From DAOUFU01 sp034429275 (GTDB lineage Bacteria; Chloroflexota; Anaerolineae; Aggregatilineales; Aggregatilineaceae), in contig DAOUFU010000240.1 of assembly GCA_034429275.1 (NCBI GenBank), positions 1-21,498 of the forward strand: DNA of 21,498 nt, read 5' to 3'. Below are positions 1 to 6,824 of the stretch, one piece after another. The position numbers and the translations under genes were made by a program. Within the stretch, counting starts at the first letter, position 1. Every line of letters begins with the position of its first letter. The notes under the pieces were generated by a model. It was not told the origin of the DNA. It saw only the letters and a program-made list of their open reading frames with translations, and searched no databases.

Positions 1-64
1 GGATATACTCCAGATCGTCGATCATCTTGCCTTCCTGTTCGTCTATCCTGTTCATCCCTTCCAT
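1..64 (-). CDS. possible 5' end of an unrecognised gene (partial, runs off left edge)
   Basis: An open frame on the minus strand begins with ATG at 64-62 and has no stop to the window edge. It reads MEGMNRIDEQEGKMIDDLEY and is strongly charged and hydrophilic. A GGGG stretch about six bases upstream could serve as ribosome binding site, and a second in-frame ATG lies three codons later. It has the same orientation as the two-component operon that ends at 302, so it would be the next gene downstream. Only 21 codons are visible, so chance is a real possibility and no family can be named. Confidence 0.3.
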   Translation of the reverse strand, partial: MEGMNRIDEQEGKMIDDLEYI

Positions 65-301
65 TTTACCCCGCTTTCCCCCATCCATAGTTGTGGGTAA
101 CGCATAGCCGAAAACTTTCGGAGAGGGGGCGAAGCGGCCCGGTTTTGGCCGCGCGGGGGTGAGGCCGGGCAACCCCCACAGTCTCATGCCCCGAAAATGG
201 AATACGCCCATCAGAACAACTGCCTGTGGCATTCGTTCATCGAGCGTGCTGCCGTCTCGCCCTCGTCCCACGCGCAGGAAGATCGACCCGCCCGGCCCGG
301 T
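65..301. other. intergenic region with hairpins downstream of the response-regulator gene
   Basis: No convincing gene is seen here. On the minus strand, downstream of the response-regulator stop, the transcript would meet an inverted repeat at 155-160/172-177 (GGGGGT/ACCCCC) and then one at 134-139/147-152 (GCGGCC/GGCCGC, 7-nt loop). Neither is followed by a T-run on the minus strand, so they are at best weak or factor-assisted terminators. Open frames running rightwards from about 197 are opposite-strand shadows of the regulator gene. Confidence 0.35.
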
Positions 302-997
302 TCAGTTCACCAGCTTATAGCCGATACCCGGCACCGTCATCAGCAGCGAGGGGTTGCCGGGGTCAAGCTCGATCTTTTCGCGCAGGCGGCGGATATTCAC
401 CGTCACCACCTGGTCGGTATCCGGCGTGTTTTCGTAGCCCCAAACGGCGTCAAGAATCTGGCTGCGGCTGAGCGCCTGGTTAGGGTGCGGGGCCAGGTAG
501 GTGAGCAGGCGTAGCTCGGTAGGCGTCACATTGATCGTCTCATCGCCGCGCAGCACGCGCCCGCGCCCCCGGTCGATCACCAGGTCGCCCGCGTAGAGCA
601 GTTCGCCATCGACCATCGACAGCTCGCCATAGGTGCGGCGCAGGTGCGCGCGCAGCCGCGAGAGCAGCTCGCGCAGGCTGAACGGCTTGGTCATATAGTC
701 GTCTGCGCCCACCTCCAGCCCGATCACTTTGTCCATCTCCTCAGACTGCACGGTGAGCATCAAGATCGGCTGCCGCACCCCCAACTGCCGCATCTGGCGG
801 CAGAAATCGAAGCCGGAACCGTCCGGCAGGCGCACGTCCAGCACGATCAGGTGTGGGTTATGATCGCGGGCGTAGGCCACGCCGCTCGTTCCGTCCATTT
901 TCCACGTCACGCCGTAGCCTTCGCGCTGAAGGGCGGTTTGCAGGCTGTGCGCAATCCCCGGATCATCCTCAACCAGCAAAATGTGATAGGTGGTCAT
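302..997 (-). CDS. OmpR/PhoB-family response regulator
   Basis: This 231-aa DNA-binding response regulator would be phosphorylated by the kinase encoded just upstream and then bind promoter DNA. The N-terminal receiver domain (about residues 4-118) has the acidic cluster E10-D11-D12, phospho-acceptor D54 in VLDVRLPDG, T82 and K104 (MTKPF), so all key residues are present. The C-terminal winged helix (about 135-231) has the OmpR hallmarks TPTELRLL, VTVNIRRLREKIE and VPGIGYKL. I chose the ATG at 997 because it overlaps the kinase stop as ATGA and the receiver fold starts at once; a longer frame to 1060 lies wholly inside the kinase gene. It is the last gene of the eight-gene operon. The 11-bp direct repeats near 12461 and 13221 are its most likely targets (inference). 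Family certain; stimulus unknown. Confidence 0.95.
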   Translation of the reverse strand: MTTYHILLVEDDPGIAHSLQTALQREGYGVTWKMDGTSGVAYARDHNPHLIVLDVRLPDGSGFDFCRQMRQLGVRQPILMLTVQSEEMDKVIGLEVGADDYMTKPFSLRELLSRLRAHLRRTYGELSMVDGELLYAGDLVIDRGRGRVLRGDETINVTPTELRLLTYLAPHPNQALSRSQILDAVWGYENTPDTDQVVTVNIRRLREKIELDPGNPSLLMTVPGIGYKLVN

Positions 998-2670
998 GAT
1001 GGGTTGATGTCCTCCTCGGCTGCGGCAGGTGCTGCTGCGGGCAGCGTCACGGTGAAGCACGTCCCGGTGCCGCCGTTATTGTCTACGGTGATCTGGCCGC
1101 CGTGGTCAGTCACAATCGCCTTGGCGATGACCAGCCCCAGGCCGTTGCCGGGAAAGGCCGCCGCGTTGCGCCCCCGGTGAAACCGGCTGAATAGCCGGGC
1201 CATATCCTCCGCCGGAATGCCGATGCCGGTATCGCGTACCCCAATCTGCACCAGGTCGTGGTCGCGCTCGACCGCCAGGCTCACGCGGCCCTGCGCAGGG
1301 GTGAACTTGAGCGCGTTGTCAAACAGGTTATCCAGCACGCGAATCAACTGCTCGCGGTCGCCCATCACCATCACCGGTTCCTGAGGCACCTGGCAGTCCA
1401 GCTCGATCCCCGCCTGGTCCGCCCGCGAAGCGCAGCGCTCAATCATCTGGCGGACCAGCGCGCCCATGTCTACCGGCTGTCGCACCGGGACCCGGTCCGC
1501 AGACTCGAGCCGGGCCAGTACCAGCAGGCTGTTCGTCAGGCGTTCCAGGCGGTTCAGCTCGACCAACGCCTGGTGAATGTCGTCGGCGGCCTGGGCGGGC
1601 ATGTCGTAGGCCGTGGTGAGTTCCAGGTTGGTACGCAGCGCCGTGAGCGGCGTGTTGAGTTCATGCGCGGCATCGGCCACGAACTGCTTCAGCGTGGTGA
1701 TGGTCGACTCGATGCGCCGCGCCATCGTCTCAAATGCCTGCGCCAGCATCCCGAACTCGTCGCGCCGGTGCAGAGGCACAGAAACCGCAAAATCGCCGCG
1801 CGCCATGCGTCCCGTCGCCTCGGCGAGCCAGATCACCGGGCGGCTGATGTTGCGGCTGATCACCACCCCCGCCAGGATCGCGATCAGGATCGCCAGCGCC
1901 GCCGCCACAATGCCCTTTTCCGCCACATCGCCCACGATCTCGTTGCCAAAGGCGGGACCTTCCGAAAGCACCAGGTATCCCAGAGTCTCCCCGTCCTGGC
2001 CGATGATCGGCGTCGATACGCGCTGACTCGTGCGGTCGGTGGGTGAAGCGCTCTCGGAAAGCACCTGCCCGAATGGGCCGCGCCGGATGTGAATCGGGTA
2101 GCTCAGCGCGTCCCCAGAGCCTTCACCGATCATGGGCGCAGGTTCGGGCGGGGGACCTTGCGGCGACAGGGTATTATCCGGGCCAGGGCTGCCAGCCGCG
2201 GTGCTTACTCCACTCGCGCCGCCGGTGACGGCCTGGGTAGACAGGCTGAGAAAAGGCCCTGCGCCGCCCGGTTCATCGGGCGGTCTGTCGGATTCCTGCC
2301 AGCGGGTGAAGTCCACGCTGATCTGGCTGTGCGCCTCGACCGGCCCTGAATCCAGCGTGATCTGTTGGTTGAGGTCCAGCACCTGCACGCGCGTCTGAGT
2401 CAGGAACGACAGCCAGCGGACAACATTGTTCATCTGCTCTGCGGTCAGTTCATCGGCGGTCATCGTCTCCACCTGGCGGATGATCGAGCCGCTGGCCGCC
2501 CGCAGATAGGCACGTTCCTGGCGGTTATAGTAGTCATCCAGGGTGATCAGCAGCAGTCCGCCCAGCACAACCGCGGTGAGCAGCGCGATAGCAGCGTAAC
2601 TCAGCGGCAAACGCCACCGGATCGAATGCCACGCCGCCCTGATACGTTCAACCCTGCTGGCTCTGGTCAT
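994..2670 (-). CDS. membrane sensor histidine kinase (HAMP-HisKA-HATPase)
   Basis: This 558-aa class I sensor kinase is the partner of the response regulator that follows with a 4-base overlap. It has TM1 at about residues 21-45, an extracytoplasmic sensor region at 46-252, TM2 at about 253-273 and HAMP at about 274-325. HisKA follows with phospho-acceptor H336 in VADAAHELNTPLTALRT. The HATPase domain has the N box around 447-458 (DNLFDNALKFTP), G1 at 480-486 (DTGIGIP) and G2 around 507-517 (GNGLGLVIAK). A ribosome site (GGAG, eight bases from ATG) supports the start. The sensor part carries an unusual Gly/Pro/Ser-rich stretch (about 128-186) that splits a possible small sensor fold, so what it perceives cannot be told. 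Adjacency to the LysM protein, exporter and double binding protein suggests sensing of the envelope or an exported compound (inference). Confidence 0.95.
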   Translation of the reverse strand: MTRASRVERIRAAWHSIRWRLPLSYAAIALLTAVVLGGLLLITLDDYYNRQERAYLRAASGSIIRQVETMTADELTAEQMNNVVRWLSFLTQTRVQVLDLNQQITLDSGPVEAHSQISVDFTRWQESDRPPDEPGGAGPFLSLSTQAVTGGASGVSTAAGSPGPDNTLSPQGPPPEPAPMIGEGSGDALSYPIHIRRGPFGQVLSESASPTDRTSQRVSTPIIGQDGETLGYLVLSEGPAFGNEIVGDVAEKGIVAAALAILIAILAGVVISRNISRPVIWLAEATGRMARGDFAVSVPLHRRDEFGMLAQAFETMARRIESTITTLKQFVADAAHELNTPLTALRTNLELTTAYDMPAQAADDIHQALVELNRLERLTNSLLVLARLESADRVPVRQPVDMGALVRQMIERCASRADQAGIELDCQVPQEPVMVMGDREQLIRVLDNLFDNALKFTPAQGRVSLAVERDHDLVQIGVRDTGIGIPAEDMARLFSRFHRGRNAAAFPGNGLGLVIAKAIVTDHGGQITVDNNGGTGTCFTVTLPAAAPAAAEEDINPS

Positions 2671-2727
2671 CGCGCGATCTCCATGAACTGCTGTCTTGCT
2701 GTCTATTGTATCGCTGTTGCCGGATGG

Positions 2728-3633
2728 TTAGCTGCCCATCCCGCCACCCGCATTGGCCGCCGGGGTCGGCGAGGAAGACGCTGGCTTATAAAACGTCCAC
2801 GGGCCACCTTCCAGGCACGAAATCTGCCGGAAGTCGCGCCCCAGCGGGAAGACATACCAGGTATACATGCCTTCCTGCGGCAGGTATTCGTTCAGGTTGA
2901 TTGTGTCATTCTGCCGAAGCTCGACCACCCGCTCATACAGCGACCCGTCGGGCCGGTAGATGCGGATCAGGTTGATCGGCGCTGCCGGGCCGCGCCAGTT
3001 GAAGGTGATGGTGCCATCGGCGGGCACGGTGACCGAGCCGTTGAAGGGTGTCATCGGCTCCCAGGCCACGCACTCGATCGCGTCCACGTTGGGCTGAGTC
3101 TCGCCCGGCACCCGCAGCACCTGCCCGATCACAATCAGGTTTTTGTCGGTAATGCAGTTGCCCCTGGCCAGTTCATCCACCCACGTATCATACAGGTCCG
3201 CGATCGACGACAGCGTATCATCGAACTGGACCGTATAGGTCAGCTTCCAGTCTTCGCGCGGCTTGCAGCCGGGAGTCGTGGTGGGCGTGGGGGTCTCTGC
3301 GCCGTTCAGGCCGGGGAGCGACACGCTGACGCTGATGGTCGGGACCGGAGTCTGGCTGGGCACCGGGCTGGCCGTGGGAGTAGCCGTCGGCGGCTCAAAG
3401 GTCGGCGCAGGCTTGAGCGTCTGCGACGGCGTGAGCGACGGCAGAGGTGTATACGGCGGAATCGTCGCGGTGGGCTGCGGCGTGAGCGACGGCGTCAGGG
3501 TTGCCTGTTCGCTCTGGGCCTGCAAGGGCTGCTCCCCATCGCGGGCCACGCCCGCCGAAATCAGCGCCCCGGCAACCATCGATCCTGCCATCAATACCAT
3601 CATCAAGGTGAGTTTTCCTGCGGCTTTAACCAT
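2728..3633 (-). CDS. membrane-anchored LysM-domain protein with Thr/Pro linker
   Basis: This 301-aa protein has an N-terminal membrane segment or uncleaved signal (about residues 8-30, no lipobox cysteine). A low-complexity Thr/Pro/Ser linker (about 41-120) follows, then a LysM domain (about 131-178, YTVQFDDTLSSIADLY ... GQVLRVPG). A C-terminal beta-type domain (about 190-282) contains ITFNWRG and MYTWYVFPLG and resembles an Ig/Fn3-like module. LysM domains bind N-acetylglucosamine polymers such as peptidoglycan, so it probably ties the complex to the wall or senses it. The ATG at 3633 is chosen because AGGGAGAA lies eight bases upstream; it overlaps the preceding ATPase stop by 8 bases. A more upstream ATG at 3681 would add 16 residues inside the ATPase gene. 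Cysteines at about 123, 160, 188 and 273 could form disulfides. Its role in an exporter/two-component operon is unclear. Confidence 0.85.
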   Translation of the reverse strand: MVKAAGKLTLMMVLMAGSMVAGALISAGVARDGEQPLQAQSEQATLTPSLTPQPTATIPPYTPLPSLTPSQTLKPAPTFEPPTATPTASPVPSQTPVPTISVSVSLPGLNGAETPTPTTTPGCKPREDWKLTYTVQFDDTLSSIADLYDTWVDELARGNCITDKNLIVIGQVLRVPGETQPNVDAIECVAWEPMTPFNGSVTVPADGTITFNWRGPAAPINLIRIYRPDGSLYERVVELRQNDTINLNEYLPQEGMYTWYVFPLGRDFRQISCLEGGPWTFYKPASSSPTPAANAGGGMGS

Positions 3634-4357
3634 GTGTGGTTTCTCCCTGGGGTTCACAAGCGATTTTCGCGTTTTGATCATCGGACAAACGCCGGATCAC
3701 CTGGCCTTCGTGCAGGTCGTAGACCGTATCGACAAAGTCCATCACCAGCGGGTCGTGCGAGACGATCACAAAAGTCGTATGCTCTGCGGCTGCGATTCCG
3801 CGAAACAGCGCCAGAATGCGCCGCGCGGTGGTCATATCGATCCCGTTGGACGGTTCGTCGGCCAGGATCAGCGGGGCCTGTAGTGCCAGCGCGCGCGCAA
3901 TGACCACGCGCTGCTGCTGGCCGCCGCTCAATTCGTCGGGCATGTGATCGGCCCAGGCGCTCAGCCCGACCGCTGCCAGCGCGGCCCTGGCTCGCCGCCG
4001 CCGCTCTAAGAAACCGAGCCGGGGCAGGCGCAGCGCCAGGTCGATGTTTTCGATGGCTGAATAGGTGGGCAGCAGGGTCGCGCTTTGGAAGATGAAACCG
4101 ATCTGCTGGCGACGCAGCCGGGCGCGGCGGCCATCGTTCATGCGCAGAATGTCCTGCCCGAAAAGTTCGATGCTGCCGCTGTTGGGACGATCCAGCGCGC
4201 CGAGCAAGTTGATCAGCGTGGTCTTACCGCTGCCGGATGGCCCAAAAAGCGCGATCATCTCGCCCACGCGCACATCGAGATTCGCGCCGCGCAGCACCTC
4301 AAGGCTGCCAAAGCGCCGGGTCACCTCCCTCACCCGGATACACAGGTCACCGGTCAT
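3626..4357 (-). CDS. ABC transporter ATPase, MacB/LolD type (second of two)
   Basis: This 243-aa cytoplasmic ATPase of the MacB/LolD/FtsE family energises an FtsX-type permease. It has Walker A GPSGSGKT (39-46), Q-loop FIFQ (88-91), signature LSGGQQQR (143-150), Walker B LILADE (162-167) with D-loop NGID, and H-loop His201 (IVSHDP). All catalytic elements are intact. The ATG at 4357 overlaps the previous ATPase stop as ATGA, so the two subunits are probably made in fixed ratio; an upstream in-frame ATG at 4402 would add 15 residues of unlikely sequence. The two ATPases are clearly different proteins and may form a heterodimer under the single long permease encoded by the operon (inference). 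It follows the AbrB-tailed ATPase and precedes the LysM gene. Confidence 0.93.
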   Translation of the reverse strand: MTGDLCIRVREVTRRFGSLEVLRGANLDVRVGEMIALFGPSGSGKTTLINLLGALDRPNSGSIELFGQDILRMNDGRRARLRRQQIGFIFQSATLLPTYSAIENIDLALRLPRLGFLERRRRARAALAAVGLSAWADHMPDELSGGQQQRVVIARALALQAPLILADEPSNGIDMTTARRILALFRGIAAAEHTTFVIVSHDPLVMDFVDTVYDLHEGQVIRRLSDDQNAKIACEPQGETTHG

Positions 4358-5391
4358 GGCTGTACCCTTTCCTTCGCGCGACCGTTTCGCCGCAGCCGCC
4401 ACCCCCTGCCCGCCTGATGTTTGCGCGGCAGGATGTCCTGCAGCAAGGCATCGGTGTCATCAACAGCTTCACGTTCCGGGCGCAGCAGCACGCCTTCGGG
4501 CCGGATTTCCACCGCGATCCGCGCGGCATCCTCAAGCTGGGCGCGCACTGCACCCGGCAGTTGAATGCGTCCCTCGCCATCCAGCAGCGGCGGCGCTTCT
4601 TCGGCGCTGTGAGTCAGGTCCTGGCCAAGCGCGCCATCGCGCAGAGTCAGCGTGCGGTCGGCGTATTGAGCCAGGTCCATATCGTGCGTCACCAGGACAA
4701 TCGTCAGCCCCATGCGGCGGCGCAGATCGGCGATCAACTCCATCACCTGCACCGCGCTGTGATGGTCCAGCGCGCCGGTCACCTCGTCCGCCAGCAGCAG
4801 GTCCGGCTCGTTGGCCAGGGCGACGGCAATCGCCACCCGCTGTTGTTGTCCGCCGGAAAGCTGGCCGGGGCGTTTGTGCGCGTGTTCGGCCATGCCCACC
4901 GCTTCGAGCAGCACTTTTGCACGTCGGCGGCGCTCGCGCCAGCCCACCCCGGCGAGCATCATGGGCAGCGTCACGTTGCGCAGCGCCGACCGGTGAGGCA
5001 GCAGGTTGCGCCCCACGTTCTGCCAGACGAATCCCACCCGCCGCAGCCGGTACTCGGCCAGGCTGCGCCCTTTGAGTTCCAGCAGGTTGATGCCGCCGAC
5101 CGAAAGCTGCCCGGCAGTGGGCACATCCAGCCCCCCCAGCAGGTTCAGCAGCGAGCTTTTGCCTGCCCCGCTCGGCCCGACGATGGCTACCATTTCCCCG
5201 CGTTGCATGGTGAAGTCGATGCCGCGCAGCGCGACGATCTCATGATCGCCCACCGAATAGGCGCGCACGACGGACTTGCAGACGATAAAAGGCGTGTTCG
5301 GGCCGCCGGGCTGCCCGTTACGCTCACTGCGGCTTTCGCTGCGGTCGTCGGCAGTGGAAAGACTCTTACCATTGGTGCCGGTGGCGATCAC
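4354..5391 (-). CDS. ABC transporter ATPase, MacB/LolD type, with AbrB-like C-terminal tail (first of two)
   Basis: This 345-aa protein is longer than the usual 220-250 aa of the family. It has Walker A GPSGAGKS (72-79), Q-loop FVWQ (121-124), signature LSGGQQQR (178-185), Walker B LLLADE (198-203) with D-loop GALD, and H-loop His236 (LVTHD). A hydrophilic N-terminal extension of about 33 residues precedes the domain. After the ATPase core, residues about 271-306 (DGEGRIQLPGAVRAQL ... IRPEGVLLRPE) read like one SpoVT/AbrB swapped-hairpin unit, and a basic tail follows to the end. The start is GTG at 5391 with AAAGGA eight bases upstream. It lies 28 bases after the adaptor gene and overlaps the second ATPase by 4 bases. 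ATPase function is firm; the AbrB-like assignment rests on pattern only. Confidence 0.92.
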   Translation of the reverse strand: MIATGTNGKSLSTADDRSESRSERNGQPGGPNTPFIVCKSVVRAYSVGDHEIVALRGIDFTMQRGEMVAIVGPSGAGKSSLLNLLGGLDVPTAGQLSVGGINLLELKGRSLAEYRLRRVGFVWQNVGRNLLPHRSALRNVTLPMMLAGVGWRERRRRAKVLLEAVGMAEHAHKRPGQLSGGQQQRVAIAVALANEPDLLLADEVTGALDHHSAVQVMELIADLRRRMGLTIVLVTHDMDLAQYADRTLTLRDGALGQDLTHSAEEAPPLLDGEGRIQLPGAVRAQLEDAARIAVEIRPEGVLLRPEREAVDDTDALLQDILPRKHQAGRGWRLRRNGRAKERVQP

Positions 5392-5419
5392 GGAACTGAT
5401 CCTTTCTGCTCACTCATCT

Positions 5420-6793
5420 CTATGGCGCGACGACCACGTCGCCCTCGCTCACCCCGCTGACGATTTCGATGCGGTCGTCGGTTTGCAGCCCCAACACCAC
5501 GTCCACCGTGCGCAAGCCGTCGGGCGTGTCCAGCACCACAAACGTCCGGTTCTGAAAGGTGCGGATCACGCTGGGCGGCAGCCACAGCACATTCTCGCGC
5601 ACATTGAGCGCCATCGAGACTTCGATCAACTGGTTGTCGGCCACGTTCTCCAGCGAAGCGGCGACTCGTGTCGTCTGGTCAGCGTCGCGGCTGCTGAGCG
5701 GGATGCTGCGCACGACACAGCCGACCGCCGTCTCTGGCCGGTTGACCACCTGGCAAGCGCCGGTCATCCCGACGCTCAGCCGGTTCGCGTCGGTGATGGC
5801 CAGGTTGGCGATCACTTCTTTAGGCTCCGGCAGCGCCAGCACAATCACCGTCGCGTAAGCCTGGACCGAGTCGCCCGGCTTGATGCTCACTTCGAGCACC
5901 ACCGCGTCGATGGGCGCGACCAGCGACGACCTGGCGATCTGCTGAGTGATCTCATCCACGTTGAGCTGGGCCGCGCGCACCGTGTCATCGCTGACCCCAG
6001 CCGCCGCCTGAGCGATGGCGCGCTGCAAATTCAGCTCGGCCTGAAGCACCTGGTTCTCTGCCTGCTTGAGCTGAATTTCGTAATTGGCATAGTTCTGGGC
6101 CGCGGAGAAATAGCTGTTTTGTGCGCTGGCAAGCTGGTTCTGCGCGTTGAGCACCTGCTGGTAAGCGTTATCGACCACCGAGGCCGAGTTCTCCGGGTGG
6201 CTGAGCGCTTCGCGGTAGCTGCGTTCGGCGTTTTCCAGCGACCGCTCCGCCGATTCGATCTGCAGCCGGGCGGAAGCGACCGAGGTCCAGGGGCTGTTAT
6301 TGCGCGTACTCTCCAGCGAAAGCCGCGCGTTCGCCAGCGAGATTTCCGCATTTTCCACGCTCTCGATTCCACCCGTCGCGGTGGTGTCCACGTTCGCCAG
6401 CGCAGATTCCAGTTGAATCTGGGCGCTGGCTAGCTGGTTTTCGAGCGATGAGACGTCATAGTCGGCCAGCAGATCGCCCGCCCGCACTGCGTCGCCGCGC
6501 TGCACGTTCACCGCGCGCACCGTGCCGTTGATGGGGAACGACAGCTTCATCTGGTCGCGTGGCTGCCACCGCCCGGTGAAGGTGAACACTTCCTCGACCG
6601 TGCCGCGCTGCACCACGTAGGTAGGTTTGGCGGCCACTGCCGCCGTAGGTACCGGCGTCGAGGTCGGCGCAGCCTGGGCCGCGGCGTTGGCGGCGCTATC
6701 TGCCGATGGGTTACCCGCCATTGAACACGCTGCTGCGGTCAGGCTGAACACCAGCCCAAGCAGCGTAACCATGATCAGTCCTTGTCGTGCCAT
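5420..6793 (-). CDS. HlyD/MacA-type periplasmic adaptor lipoprotein
   Basis: This 457-aa membrane-fusion (adaptor) subunit links an FtsX/MacB-type exporter to the outer envelope. The N-terminus has a hydrophobic signal ending in SLTAAAC, with Cys23 as probable lipidation site; the lipobox is imperfect (Ala at -3). A Thr/Pro/Ala-rich linker follows. The split lipoyl-like domain is visible as INGTVRAVNVQRGDAVRAGD (about 105-130) and, after the hairpin, APIDAVVLEVSIKPGDSVQA. Between them lies an unusually long coiled-coil hairpin (about 135-280) rich in Ala, Gln, Glu, Asn and Ser. A beta-barrel and C-terminal domain follow, with VLGLQTDDRIEIVSGVSEGDVVV at the end. The ATG at 6793 is preceded by AAAAGGGG. 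It lies between the permease and ATPase genes, as in MacAB-like operons. Confidence 0.92.
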   Translation of the reverse strand: MARQGLIMVTLLGLVFSLTAAACSMAGNPSADSAANAAAQAAPTSTPVPTAAVAAKPTYVVQRGTVEEVFTFTGRWQPRDQMKLSFPINGTVRAVNVQRGDAVRAGDLLADYDVSSLENQLASAQIQLESALANVDTTATGGIESVENAEISLANARLSLESTRNNSPWTSVASARLQIESAERSLENAERSYREALSHPENSASVVDNAYQQVLNAQNQLASAQNSYFSAAQNYANYEIQLKQAENQVLQAELNLQRAIAQAAAGVSDDTVRAAQLNVDEITQQIARSSLVAPIDAVVLEVSIKPGDSVQAYATVIVLALPEPKEVIANLAITDANRLSVGMTGACQVVNRPETAVGCVVRSIPLSSRDADQTTRVAASLENVADNQLIEVSMALNVRENVLWLPPSVIRTFQNRTFVVLDTPDGLRTVDVVLGLQTDDRIEIVSGVSEGDVVVAP

Positions 6794-6824
6794 ATGACCA
6801 CCCCTTTTTACCGTTAATCGAGGG

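Noticed and set aside
2365..3903. 512-residue open frame on the plus strand across kinase, LysM and ATPase genes
   Set aside because: It spans three well-supported minus-strand genes and has an Arg/His/Gln-rich translation without motifs.
4237..5460. 407-residue open frame on the plus strand opposite the two ATPases
   Set aside because: Shadow of two genes with complete Walker, signature and H-loop motifs.
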